This document shows positions 26,401 to 41,400 of a DNA stretch of 64,000 nt, piece after piece. The stretch covers positions 56,696,501-56,760,500 of the forward strand of contig NC_092520.1 of NCBI RefSeq assembly GCF_037038585.1. Direction: 5' to 3'. Positions within the stretch are counted from its first letter, which is position 1; each line of letters opens with the position of its first letter. Under the pieces are notes generated by a model. The model had not been told where the DNA came from and searched no databases. It worked only from the letters and a program-made list of their open reading frames with translations. This DNA comes from Patagioenas fasciata. Taxonomy: Eukaryota > Chordata > Aves > Columbiformes > Columbidae. The translations under genes were made by a program, and so were the position numbers.

Positions 26401-29400
26401 GGCAACCAAGCTCATTTCAGCCCTGATTCTCCAGAGCATTTACACTAGGACTCTATACTGCATCTCACGACTGAGAGTGGCAGAAGAGTTAGAACTAAGA
26501 AAGCTTTGAATTGCTGTTTCATCCTCCAAGTCCTGGCAGATACAAGATTTGGAGAGGCCTCAGTCACTGAACTGGTCCTGAGCATGTCCAGATAAACCGA
26601 CTTTCCCCTGTTTGCAGAACATCCCATACTACCATGACTTGGAAAAACTTTCCCTTCACATTAGAATCAGATTAAAGAGTTTGCTTAGAACTATTTTACG
26701 CCCTTCCATAGGTGCCTTTTATGTCTGGTGACCTCAGAGTACAGGGAGTGACATGGTACAGCTATAATTGCTGAGCCAAACAATTTCTACTTTACCTGCT
26801 GGTCAAAAAGCGCCCAGAACATGGGGAGAGGGATGTAAAGGAAAAGCACCTTCAACACCATTTTAGTTTGAACAATCAGTCGTTTCTGCAGAAAATGAGA
26901 ATTACACAAGAGAAATTAGTGAAAAAAAAACCAAACAGCTGCAGGCTGCTATTTGCAGCACAGCAACAGATAAAGACATATCACATAATGTTTACCTATG
27001 TCCTGAACTTTGTGTGTTGTAGACACTTCACTGATTTCTGTTAAAAAGCACAAGGTCTTTCCTGTGGGAAGGGCTGCTGATTAAAGGTGACATTGGTATC
27101 AGGGAAACCTGCACCTCTTGGCATGTATACTACTGGCAGCATGAGATTCAGCACCTTAGTGCTGCTTTATTTTTCTAGGAAGAAGGCATTTGAACAACAG
27201 GTGACTGAAGAATGCATTTCACACACACAAAAAATACATATAGGCAGAAGGAAAATAAAGGTGAGAGGCTAAGGTTTGTGTTGCCATTGATGGCACAGCA
27301 GGGTGGATATGAAGTATGGGACATAGCCGGGGACACAAGGCTTCCAGAGTCATGGTAAGGAGCTTGTACTGAGGCCAGGAGGATGCAGTGTTTATCCACA
27401 TAAGCTGAAATTCTTAAGCATAATTCTGTAGTTTGATCCTCAGACAAGTGTTAAGGCCCTGGGCATTAACCATGCCAGTCAACACCATGTCCATTTTTAC
27501 CTTCTGCAGTCATTAAACCTGCATATTTCTGTTTGAAGTTGATTCTGAAGCTGGTTTGCTGGGAGAAACAAGAAGCTGAAAGGGATAATTCTGGCTATTT
27601 TACACTAATTCTGAAACTACTAAGTGCTTGTATTTGTTCAACAAGGGAAATAGTCTTTATCTCCCTCGAATTTCCCCAGACAACCTATGATCACACAGAG
27701 CATCAGCCCAGACACAGCTCTGCTTTCTCCCACAGGAGTTGGGGTGGTAACCTGCAGTCCTAGGGGAGCACTGAGACTGGGCCAGACCATTAGCTTCTGA
27801 GAGGCCCAAAACTATTCACCCAGCACTTCAGGCAATGGATCAGAGCAGACAGAAGCTGATGGTTGGGGATGTCACAGTACAGGAGTCATACTTACGTCAT
27901 ACTTCTCACTTGCCCAGTCTAGCCAGTGCTCTCTCTTGGGGAACTCCTTGCTGCGATGCCGAAACCGGTTTTTGATGGCAAACTGAGAAGGAAAAGAATT
28001 ATGTTTAATGGAATTAACAAATATTTGTAATGCTCTAAGGTATTTCGGCATTAAAGATGACACTCCTGCTTTAGAGGTTGCTAAAGGTAACTTAAGTTAA
28101 CTGCTTGAGGCATCTAAAGGAATATTGCATGTAAGGACTCACACTGCATATCCAACTGAGTGTCCACCTGGGATTAGCTGAACCAAACAGCTCAGAGCAG
28201 CCTGTCTCAGTGTGGCTTGCTGTTAGGAACTTGAAGACCTGCCTGCTTCAGACTAACTTACGTACAACAATAAAGAGAAGAATGTCATAGGCCCAGGTTT
28301 TCAGAGCTGAATGGCTGTAGGAGTATATTTCACTATGAGAAACCGCATCTTGTAGATATTCCTCATACCCTAACACTGAATATACACCAATATAGTCCCG
28401 AAGAACTCCCAAGACTTTCTGCACAGAATAACAAGCAAGGCTGAGCTGGGCCTTATGCAAAGCACTTTAAGTGAAGGCCAAAGTCACCTATAGGGATTTG
28501 GTTTTGACAGTGCTCACAAGAGAAGCAAAGATCTGGGCTATAACAAGCAGACAGAGAATGAAAAAGCCCATAAATGAAAAAAAAAAAAATCCCCTGATCT
28601 CAAAGTTGAGAAAACACTGCCATGTTGGGACATTCAGTGCTATTCACACAGATTTAGCTCCTTTCCATGCAGGCTTGCACTGACATGTAATCCCTCTGAT
28701 GTCCCTAATACAGTGGGGATCAGCACAACTCTTCATTGTAAATAACAATAATAAGCAATGCAGTTTTGCTGAGAAGAGATACTAGTAGCTGTGCTCCTGA
28801 CTCAGGTCAATGCATGTTTGCCTCTTCCTGCAGGGCTGCATAAAGGCACATAAATGAGGAAGGAATGATTCCCAGAAGTTAAGATAAGCTTTTGCACATC
28901 ATTGACACCTTGCTTTGTTTCCTTTGTGTATAAATTCAGATATAAACCAAGATACAGATAAATACAAAGGCAGCCTGTAAATCTGGAGGCATCAGTAAGA
29001 AGCCTTCTGTAAGAAATAAAAATTTAAAACCTTCTAAAGTTCTTGTATTATGACAGATTTCTGATTTAGGCAAGTACACTAAACAGTTTTTAAAATTGCA
29101 TTAAGAGTTTTTGGTAATAAAAATAATACTTACTCCAATGCATTTGAAAACTTTAATCATTATATTGCCTTGAGGTCTAACTTTCTTGTACATCTTGCTC
29201 CCAATTATGAACACAACTACAATACACAAATGGAAAGCAATTTAGGATTAATAGGAAATCATGGCAAGTAATTTGGTATGGAAACCATAACAGTCAAGGA
29301 ATTTTGTCAGAGTAGAAGTAACCCTCAAAGGGAACAATGAATGTGCCTATTGGCACATTGTTATACAGTAAGAGAAATCAAATTAGTATCAGCAGACTGC

Positions 29401-32400
29401 TATACTTAAAGCAAAGGACTAGATCTGGAAATTCATAGGCTAAGTCCTCAGTAGGACGTTAACTTAATTGAGGGATGGTCCAAGCAAGGACCACTGAGAA
29501 CCTCAGTTCTGGCCTTGCTGTACCAGATTAAATCTGCTTCATGGACTCCTTTGCAGGATTCCAGGATGCTGCAGCTCACATCACGCAGGGACACGTGAGA
29601 CTCTGTCTGAACTGCAGAACTCGCCGAGGTGTCCTCAGCTTCCACACCCAGGCACGTTCCCCAGCCTCACCCTCCCACGTGCAGGGCAAGACACAGGCAA
29701 ACCCCATAGCCACCGTCTCCTCTGGGTTGGGTGTATGGATAAGATGGGTCACTAGTAGCTGGAGGCCCACCTTGGGTAGGCTTCTGATCAGGACTATGAG
29801 AAACCAGAACCACAGGGGTATGTGGCACATACTGACACCCCCCAGTTTCTTGGTCGTCGTGGTGCAGCAGAAAGGCTCAGGGAGTGACCCATAGCACAGC
29901 TAGTAAAAATGTAGGGGTGTGTGAGAAATCCTGACAGACCAGTATGGCACTTCTTCAGGGGCAATTACCTTATACAGTTTGCTATCTTGGACTATAGATA
30001 GTTTCCAAAGCCCTCATTTTCTTGGAGTTCTTACACTACATTCAAAATATCTTAATTATAAACTCCAGTAGTCCAAGAAACAAAGACAGTAAGTTAGATG
30101 ATCTACAGAATTCAATGGTATGTTTGTGTGTCTCCCCACCCCCAGTCTCTACTGGTAAATCAGACTCTTCTGTAAAAACAAGTGCTTCAGGTTAAACCCC
30201 CCCCCCCCCCTCCCTCCCCAAAAGAAAAAAGTTTAAGTAAAAAATTGCAGAAACAATCTGGTGTTGATAGAGGTTGATACCTGGAGATTTCTACCTCTTC
30301 CTCATTATTTGAGATTATCATCATCTAACGGCATCTGTAACTGAAGCAACAAGACAGAAACAGTTCCACTTACTCAAGGAGACAGCCATGAGGGCAGCAG
30401 GAACCCCAAAAGCTAGTGGGTAACATCGCTGTTTGCTGTGAATGCCACACTCTTGAGCTGAAGTACAAAATAACATTAGATAAAAGCCCCAGTCAGTGCT
30501 GCCAGTATTTTACATGACTTTTCTGTTGTTTGCATTCATTGTTGACTAGAGGAAAAAAAAAAAAAATCTGTTGAAAGTTATTGACAGAGCAGGTGATCTT
30601 TATTCAACTTACTTTTCATTATTGAAAGGGGGAATTGTGTCTTTTTCAAAAATTAAAAAATAAATAAAAATCACAGGATGGTTGAGGTGGAAGGCACCTC
30701 TGGAGGTCATCTGGACCAACGCCACTGCTCAAGCAGGGCCACCCAGAGCCAGTTGGCCCAGGACCACGTCCAGGCAGATTTTGAGTATCTCCAAGGATGG
30801 AGATACAACCTCCCTGGGCAACCTGTGCCAGTGGTTGGTCACACCTACAGAGAAAGCATTCCCTGATGTTCAGAGGGAACCTGCTGTGCTTCAGCTTGTG
30901 CCCGTTGCCTCTGGTCCTGTCCCTGGGCACTGAGCAGAGCCTGGTGCCATCTTCTTTGCACGCTCCATTCAGGTATTTATATACATTGATGAGATCTCCC
31001 TGAGCCTTCTCTGCTCCAGGCTGAACAGTCCCAGCTCTCTCAGTCTCTCTTTATATGAGATTTACGTTCAGTTTTACACTGAGGAAAGAAGAATCCTGCT
31101 AGAATGCTCAAATGGATGTTATTGGTGTAAAATTAATTAGATTACAAAAGTTGTGTGACAAGTTTATAAACCAAGATGTAAGTAACGTACGTGCAGCTTG
31201 TTAAAGAAGCTAGGAAGCTAAAAACTCCCAATAGTAGTCAGTGATTTCACTTTATAAACTTCATGCACATATTCTGAAATGATGCTCAGAGTGTGAACAT
31301 AGCTACTAACAGAGAAAAGTAAGAGACTAAACAAAATTATTACTTTTTATCACCATACCTCTTGTAACAGGAGAATTAAAAAGTTTGATTTGGAAAAAAA
31401 TATTTATATATGTATTAGCTTGCAGCTAATTAATGTTTTGATTTAATTGTACTAGCCTTTTAATTAAATATTTACAGGATGTAGTGGTATCACTTTCATC
31501 AGCTGAATTTGTCCATTTTTCCAACATAGTTTTCACCCTGTGTCAGCATGGAAGTGAAATGCGTGTTGCGCCTTAGACATATCTCCTTCCATTTTGGGAA
31601 AGGATAGAATTTGCATTAAGCAAAAAACTAAAATGCTTCTACACAGTCAAGAAGTCCAAAAGCCAGAATTTCAGCTCAATGCTTTAAGGTTATTCCAGAA
31701 CTCACATGCTGTTCTATTTCTTTTGAGAAAAACAGCCTTTCTGCAATTCCCGCCAAGCACATCCATGCAGCACTGTCTGTGTAAGCTTGCCATGAAAATC
31801 CATACACATATGGATCAGTGAATTGTTGGCTTTTTGTTTAGGATCACACTATTCATTGTAAGCAGAAAATAACTTTCTCCTTTAACAACTAAAAACAAAA
31901 TCTCCTTTGTCACGTGGATTTGCATGTGCACAGATGCTTCTGTACTTTGCATGGACACACCAGAATAGTCACCACTTTCAGACTACAGGGCTATTTCCCC
32001 CCTCTCCTTCCCAAAGAGTACAACTCTTTCTTGTGTGATGGTTTTAAAGGCATTAGAAGAGGTGCCATATTTGTGTCTCCATGGAATTAAAACCTGGGTT
32101 AGGCACAGAAGTTGATGGCTTCAATGTGTTTCTTTAGGGTCAGATGTACTGGATCTGAAGGCAATTCAGACCTCAAATTGGCTTGGTTTTGACCTGCAAA
32201 AACCTGGATGACATACAAAAAACTATTTGCCAGCTAACTCCACAGGATGTCAAAGAACAGAGGGAGCCAAACTGTTAATGCAAACCTAACTGAATGGCGA
32301 TCCAACACTCATCCTTTATTGATGCTTAAATATTTTATAAAGAAATGTGCAGCCTTACCTCTGAGAATTGGGGTGATTATAGTAGACAGGAGACTTCCAG

Positions 32401-35400
32401 CATTAATGGACAAATAAAAGATGGAAAAGAATCTACTTCTTTGTTTTTCCTACAGTAAAAACAAAAAAGATGTTTAGAAAGGCTTACCCAGAACCACATC
32501 ATCAGCCCAGATTGAACTATCAGCAGCTCTGTTTGCACCGTTCAAGACAAAAAGTTCTCTTATAGCTCCTTCTTCACCTGCTCAGGAAACACTTCAGTAA
32601 CCCACACATCTAAATATGTATATTATTAGAGTATTACAGTAGTCAAACATTAGTAAGAATATATGTATGATTTAAAATCTGTATATTATTAGAATATTAC
32701 AGTAGTCAAACATTAGTAAGAATATGTGTATGATTTAAAATCTGTAAGACATTGTTACCTGGTCATCTTCAAACTGATCTCCACCAAATGCTGACACACA
32801 GGGTTTGATCCCACCAGTACCAAATGCAATGAAGATCAAACCAATCATGGACAGAGCACTGGGTCAAAGCAGAAAAGCAAAAAAAAAAGGGGGGGGGGGG
32901 GTAGGAGAAAGAAAAATCACTTTACTTCCTTACTTAAAGCATATGTAAGAAACTGATTACAAGACAGTTGAAATTCAAGTAGCATAAATTTAAGACATAA
33001 GTTGTCCACTCCTCATCAACCTAGAAAAAAACCCATCTAGAAGGCAACTCACACGTGCACTGAGATACTATCAGGAGAGCCATCGTGGTTGTGATCAGTC
33101 AGGTCATTTATGGAGCTCACAGACAAGACTGCCTGCCCAATCGTGTAGACAATGGACAGGTAGACAATGGTCCTGTTATAAACAGAGCAGATACATTTTT
33201 AGATATGTTATCACAATTACACACATATACATACACACACAGATAATGCAAACTTTTGCTCATATGAAAGATGCTTAGTAAATAAGTATGATTAACAGAT
33301 AAGACAAATTAAAGACTGAACTTATCACAAGCTACTGTAAAAAAATCCGTCCACATATCTGTGTCACAGTATTTCTATTCTGTTGGGGGTTTTGTTTGTT
33401 CGTGGGGTTTTTTTGTGTGTGTTTTGGTTTTGTTCTATTTTTTAATCATTATTATTTTAGCTAGCCTTTAATTAAGCAAGGTAAGATGAGAAATGGATTC
33501 TGTAGATATCACCAGGTCACAGCAGATTTTAAATATCTTCAGTGGTTGTGTTTTTATTACCCAACTTGAGAATGCCATTATCATATTTGATATATGGTAG
33601 AGTTCAAATGGACCACCCTACAATACTGAAGTATGCTGTTTACACTGACCTTAATGTTACTAAAATATTCTGTATGTTCTTTTCTATTTTAGCTGCAAGG
33701 AGGAGGAAAAGAAAATATATTTTATTAATAAACATGCAAACTCCCCCAGAAACACTGTTGCAAACAACTCAGTTGCAAGTTCAGCAACATCTTTAAAACT
33801 CAGAGTGGAGTGAGAAATATCATGCCTTTAGGTTCCAGTTCTTCTTTCCTGTATGGAAGAACATTCTAAGTTTTTTGGAACTTAGGTTCATGACTATAGT
33901 TTAAGCCATGCTCTTCTGCTTCTTTTGTTGAGGCTCCATTTGATAGGCACAGACCCAGGCCTCTGGTTTGGTGGAAAAGGAGAAATAGGTTGCAGTGATG
34001 TCAAATTATTTAAAACTCAATTTTGCAGTAGAAGCAGTTCCAAACCCAGTGAAGGGTGAGGCTCAGGGACCTAGGACAACCTGGATCTCTCTGAGGAAGG
34101 CAAGAGGTCCTCACAGCAAGCTTGGAGCACCCTGATATAAGAGGCACAGAGAAAGCATCACTCAGACCATTGACCAAGTTCGTCTCACCTTAGAACAAGG
34201 TGTTCCTGACTTAAAAATGTTCTTCCCTGTAGCTGGGTAAAAAGCTATGCAGGGTGAGAAGCAGTGAATCTGCTATTTATTAGATAACATTTTAAAAAAT
34301 AATAATTATTATTATTATTATTATTTTAAATAGCACTTCCATGCAGTTACCTTAGCTGCTTAACAACTTGGGAGAAAGTTTCCATTAGAGGTTAAACGTG
34401 AGCTGACCAGGATAGAAACTCCTGCTTTTTATTTGCAAGGCTCATAAGCATGTTGTGGAGACAACACTTTTAATTGGCACTGCAGAGATTAAGAAAATAA
34501 TCATGATTTCTGTACTGTTTTCCCCAAGAACTTCACATCTGAAAATACATGAGCAGGTCCCAGCCTGCTCCTTGGCAGACATTGCACGACATACGTGGAC
34601 TGTGTAATTACTCCCCCGTAAGAGTGCTTAACAGTGCTTGAGTAACCTCCTCTTATAATAGATTTTTTAAAAACTAATTATTGTTTAAGCCTTCCTCATA
34701 GCACCTTGCTGAATTTTATGGCATTTGTACATTAAACCCAGCACTTTTTTTTTTTTCCTTTTCCAAAACCACATTAGTTTTTTTCTTGTCAAGCTTAAAA
34801 TTCCAGTTTTGACAGTGGTTGCAGCCCTGGTCTCCCAGAGGTTGTCAAAGCAGTGGAAGAAGATGGTGTAGCCTCCAGCCAACCAACCACGCAACCAGCT
34901 TCATCTCTAATCTCTAGGAGACCTTTGACAAGTCAGCTGGCATTCCTGACTCATAGCCCTCCATAAAATCTTTATGGTGCTTTTTTCTGGCAAAGTAAAC
35001 ACTATTAGAGTCATAACCTCAGCAAAGGAGAGTGAGATCAGGTTGTTGGTGATAATTTCGTTACATTTCAAAGCTCTTCATCCAGCAGTACTTTTCTGAG
35101 CAACTAGCACACAGATAAAAGCCCAGAATTCATCATTAAAAAAACCAAAACCAACCAAACAAACACAACTTGCAACTCAGTAAAACCTCCCACTGAGCTG
35201 TCAAGTCAATCCTGAAATGACAGAATATCTTAGCATATATTGTAAGTCTCAGTTAATACCAAATAAGACAGTATTTCACTCTTTCATTGCTACTTGCAAT
35301 AGGTAAATATTCAATTCAATGCAACTATAACCCTCCTTATCTTTATTTTCAGAGCTTGATGAATACTTTCCTTACATTAGCTTACATTTTGTCCAGATGA

Positions 35401-38400
35401 GAGAAAAAACACGCAACATGCTTTGAAAGCAAGCTACTACCCTTTACTGATTAGCAGAACCATAACATTTGTTAACTTGTAGTGCAGTTTCAGGTCTGAG
35501 TGAAACCACTTAAAACCTCAAGCTTTGGAGAAAAACCATAAACAATCCTGGAACATCCAACACTATCTCTGAAGCTGTTGTTCTGAGCTGCTGTATTAGG
35601 AGATGGTTTAAGTAACACTGATCTCAGATGAGGTTTTATGATTTTTGGGTTGGTTTCTGAGGAAGCACTCACTTAAACTTTCCCAACCAAGAGTCTGCAA
35701 TGAGTGCTCCAAGGATCGGTGTCAAGTAGCACAGAGCAACAAACGTGTGGTAGATGGCTGTGGACAAGTTGTCATTCCATTGCAGGAAATACTTGAAATA
35801 CAAAACGAGCACCGCTGTAGGAAGAAGAACAAAACGACGAGTTACAAACCAAAAGTCAGAGTTGGGTAAGTAATGGTCAGCATGAGGAGATACAGGACAT
35901 GGGACATACCTCGCATGCCATAGTAGGAGAATCGCTCACAGAACTCATTGACAACGATGAAGAAAATGCTCAAGGGGTAGCCAAAGCAGCTCAGCTGGAG
36001 GGAAAAGACAAACAGCGTGAGCCCAGACAGAGCTGTGCAACACAGACCAACATCACTCACTGCAACGTGCAGCTTGAGCAGGAGCAGGTAGGTACTCAGG
36101 GGTTAGAAGGCTGCAGGAGCTTCTGGGGAATGATGCTGGTTTACTTGAACTGAGAGTCAATTCTCACCTGACCCTCTTGCCCCCAGAGCTCTACAGGCTT
36201 CTCATCTGCCCTTTGCAGAACTTTGGCAATGTTATATTTGCCCTTTGGTCATTATTCTATGCACATTAGAAGTCTTGAGCATCCAGCCCTTGGAGCTATC
36301 TTGACTGGTATCCAAAAATGCAAAAAGCCAATGTTCTTGAAAAAAAACCAAACCCAAAGCCAACAAAAAGTCCAGCACACCAAAGCTAGAAGCTGGATCT
36401 ACTTTTAAATACCTCCAATTAAGACAAACATTTAAACATTTTATTCAAACAAATCTCTTGGGGAATCTCCCTATTCTTAGAAAAAACCTGCTTGATAAAG
36501 AATCCTTCATTTCTTCAGACTTGCTGAATGAACAGACTTTTCTCCTAACCTAAAAATGGCATGGCACGGCACTAATTGACAGATTTACTGAGCCTTCACC
36601 TGCTGTGACAGGTATCTCCACAGTCACCATCACACAGCTTGTGACATGGGTCTTGCCATTGCAACAAAGAGAAAAAGCACAAATCAGGTACAAATCTGGC
36701 ATAATTGATAGAATTGGAAAATTAATTTCTGATCACCTAGTTTTCCTAGTGGATGAATACATTATATAATTTCTACTTATATTACTAGGAATTCAAGTTG
36801 AACATAATTCTCCCTTTTTACCTTTTTATGGAATTCTGCAAGTTGCAAAAACACATTTTTTTTTATAAGCCTCAGAACATACCTAAATTATGAAACTTAA
36901 GTTATGAAACTTAAGCATGGAAAAGAAAAAATGGCATTGGTTGTCTTTACATTGTGAAGGTTGACAAATCAAACCAATCTGTATTTCATTTGAAACAGCA
37001 AAAAAGGTAACTCTGCAGATCAAAAGGAAAGAAACTTTATGTGGGAAACTTCTGCTTGACATGAGTAAATTAGACAGCCCGTATCTTCAGCAAAAACTCT
37101 GGAGAAAGCCTTAATGAACAATGCAATACTTTGAGACTTGTGTGTTACAATCTTTTTGTGAATACCACAAGAGAAATTGAAATAAGAGTGGTGGGAGTAT
37201 TGCAAACTTAGTCCAACTTGGGCACGCACATGTGCAAGCAGCCTGAACAGCATTGATCTTTGTTATCAGCTGAACCAGGTATATAGTGTGCATGTCACCA
37301 TGGTTTGATAAGCAGGCTTCACTGAAAGAACCTGACTTCAGCAGAGGCAGGCACCAGGTGGGAGTCATCTAGCTTTAGAGCAACAGAAACTAGAGGCATA
37401 AATAGAAGCTTGTCACTTGATTTATCACATCCTCCATGTGCAGAAAGAGGTGTCTCCATCCACATGGATCCCCAAATTAGGTAAAAGTCGCTTGAAGGTG
37501 CCTACTACTCTCAGCTGAAGGCAGCAGGAGCTCTACGTGACTAGTTCCACCTTGGACACAGCTTTTTATCAGACTAGAATTCATAACAAATGCCACCCAG
37601 CCCTGTCTATCAATAAGACACACAAACACTTGCGATCCTGCAGAGGTGGATGGGGAAGCACACTGTGAAGGTTTGGCTCAGCACCCATAGATACACCCAA
37701 AAGGTTTTGATTTCAGCAGTCCTTGGGTCAGGCCCTAAATCAGGAAGCCACACTGCACAGCTGTTTTCTGTCAGTGTTACTTGGTATAACCTGCTGGAGA
37801 GGAGAGGATGTCCCCATCTGCATCAGGAGATGGCCTTCCCCGTGTCTGGCCTGCCTGCAGAGAGAAAAGGAACAGTACAGTCCTGGCAGGACCCGTCCTT
37901 TCCAGAAGGTCACAAAACCTCATTAAAACCCTTTTGTCCTTGGGGTTCTCAAACCTCCCTCCCCAGCATTTTGCGCTGACACGCTGCCTGACAGCTTATT
38001 GCTTAAGCAGTGTCATGCCCTGATCTGGGGAGGTAACAAACTTCCACAGAGGCTGTGTTTGATTTAAGCCACTAGCACCTACGTGCCCAGCAGAGATGTC
38101 ATACATTCACATACGAGCACAGCCACCACAAGTGGGTTTTTAACAGCTGCCCCTGAGCTGATGGAGAGGTTCATGTCACAGTCATGGCTCAGCATGAACC
38201 GAGGCATGCAGGAGAAAGCTGCAGTGTCTTTCCCAAGGTAACAGACCTTCTATTTTTCCAAGATGATACAAACAAGAAGAGAATATACAGTTACACCTTG
38301 AAACTATACAGCCTATACTGTTGTTTTGCACTATACTGTCCTCTTAAACCTCTGGTGCATTATACACATGCATGCATACACATCTACTGAAACATCTGTT

Positions 38401-41400
38401 GTGATCCCTATAAGGCTACAAAGCACTGGATCCACCACTGAAGAGGTAACCTGAAGGTTATGTTTCATGATGCTCTCTGTAACCGGCCCCAGGGATGCCA
38501 AGCGCAGGTCTGATACCATCACACTACACAGCTTTCTGTGACTTTGACCCCTGAGGAAGCCACTGAGCTGTGAGAAACCTCTGGGGAAAGTTTGCTGAGT
38601 AAAACCTCATGAGATAAGAAAAGCAAAGGCAGAGATAGGGTTGCTGAGACAGGTGTCATTAACAGTTTAAAGATTCAAGAGGAAGAACTGGCACCGAAAG
38701 TTAGGACACTCCTAAGGAAGAGCTGGTGGATGGTGACAACTCAGCCACTCGGAGGATGGACTCCAGGGACCCTTCTCCCTACCCATGTCTGCTCAGTCAG
38801 CAAAGGCTCTTCAGATACATCATCTGGGTGGTGAGCACACTAACACTACCTGGGATTTAATAAGCTACCAGGCTGCTTTGCATGTGTTGGCCAATAACTC
38901 ATTATCTTATACTTGTAAAGTGTGTTTATAGGATGATTTTTTTTTGTGCACTGCTAAAGTTACCAGAACAATGTATATCAGTATAGCAAATTTTATAAGA
39001 GAAAACAATACTTACCGACTTGCCCTTACTTTTTGGAGCTGCAGAAGGAAAAAACAAAACACAAGTTAGTGGAAACTACTAAGCAACATTCCTTTAAAAC
39101 CCCTGGAAGACATCAGAAAAATTCAGCTCGAAACAAATCATTACACACAAACACAGTATTGTTCAGGATTAGTATATTTTCTATTTGTTAAATGGGACTT
39201 CTCATGGTACAAGAAGGTGATTAGGATAAACTTCACTTTATATCCCTTTGTTTTTCAGACTATGCATAGACTCACACTCCCAGGGAAAAATCAAAAAGGA
39301 CTGATAAGACAAAGCATCCCATCCTACTGTGACTGCTCACCACACATCACTCAAGGTGGTGGCAGACCACTCTGCCACCCACAGAAGGTGAATCCTGTTT
39401 CAATTCACTCTCAGGGATGTTACCTTAAAGGCAAGTCAAGAGTAAGGAATTGACTCAAGATTCCTTGCCAGAGGTGAATGTCAGGTCCTGAAAAAGGGCG
39501 AACTTCCCACAGCTCAGACTTAATGAGGGTTGACTACATGGCCCAATGGAGTGATCCATGTTAGCAGACATTCCCATAACCTGGAGATTAACCTAGGGAG
39601 CCCTGGAAGCACAGGAGGAGTCTGCCTGAGGTCAGCAAGAGCGGATGTCTGCTCACAGCCCTGAAGTCACTTCCAGGTGCTCACAGCAGGTTCACTACTC
39701 CTGGTAGCCCTCCAAGCAGTGTTCTGCAGGGCTTGCTTGGCTCAGTGGACAGGCTCAAAGGCTGAGCTTGCATCGTTGCAGATAAAGGTCCTGTGCCCAC
39801 ATAGTGGATGTCAGCATTTCCCATAAAAACCACATGAGCAAGTTCATTATCATTAAGATAAGACCAAGTACAAGATGTGAACTTTGAAATCCCTGCTTGC
39901 AAACGAAATGTGCCTATAATAGATCTCTATAAGAAAAATGTTTGCCAATACCATTATTTAGTCCATAGTTCACAACAGATGAAGAGAGCTGACAGCAACA
40001 CTATGGTGTCTGACAATACTAAATAAAGCCACTTGCAAAAATGATTAAAACAAGTTAACCTGATTTTTCAGTGCCATGAACAGCTACCTTCACAATACAG
40101 ACAGAAGTAGTATTATGTAGGTCATTCAAGAATATATTCTTCTAAAAACCAAGTAACATCCAGAAAGCGCTAACACACCGATTTCAGGGCACATGCAGAT
40201 ACCCCAGTCATTAAAGTTGCTGGTAATTTCCCTTGCACAACTCATGTGAGCAGAAATACCAAGGCATTAGCAATAGAGACTATCTTTATAACAACTCATT
40301 GATTATTTCCACTTGCTGGCCTTTCCAGCAGACATGCCTCATACTGCCAGTTTTTCATGACACAGGGAATATCAGTTTGAGCAGCTCACTCCTGTCTGTT
40401 AGTTAAGCCTTGGGGAAAATAAAATAAAATAAAAATATCAGAACAAAACAAAACAACAACCAAAAAAACCCAACAAACCAAACCAAGAAACCTGTAGTTG
40501 GTTGGTGGTGTTTTTCTCCTCCTCTCTTCACTTATGTCTGTCTCTCTCCTTTCCAGAGTGTAGAAGTATCACCTCTTGAAGAAACCCTACACAGAGGACA
40601 CTGCAGAGGCATTTTTTCCCCAGACAGCATAGACTGACTTCAATGTTTAAGAGATTACATTGATTTCTCAACCATTTTGACTTTTGCCCTCTATTCTCCT
40701 TTTAAATAGTTATCTTTAAACTACTGATGGTATTTAAGCCAACATCTTAGAGGCACCTAAAGTGTCTGAGGAACTCCACTGTCAGGCAGCTTCAGAGTTA
40801 GACCTACCAAAGCGCAGAGCACGCAGCATTTTGCATTAATTTCAGTAATAAATCTTGGGTTTGCTAGCGGCATGCTGGAGCAGTCCCACTTTTGAGCAAT
40901 CCTCAGTACCTCTTATTATCTCCTCACAAAGAATGACCCGCAGAACTGCTCATTTTTACCACAGAATACTGAAGAGCTTCACATTTTTCAAAATAAAGCT
41001 CTAAACAGTTATGCACTTTGTATTCCCTTAAGATACTAAATTATTTGTAAACGGGGTAAAGAGAGAAGCCAGCTCATTCTTGGCTTGAGAACTGAATCTA
41101 AATAGTCATTTATTGGTGGGTCACCCCATCCTTCCCACACTTGCAGACAGGGTTAAGGGCAGCGTTATGGCTCCGACCCCTTTCCCAGCAGCTCTCACCA
41201 GTACGGTTCTCTGCATTCACAGAGATGCTGCAGCCCCTGGTCCACGTCACAAGATGGGAGCACAAGATGGCTCCATGCAGCCATCACAGCAACTTGACCT
41301 GGTTGAAATGCTTCACGTTCGTGGCTAAGCCAAATCTGTACAGAACTGTAGAGACACATAGGATGTTCCTGGCCCCAGAGCAAGCCTGCTCTCCTGCCAT

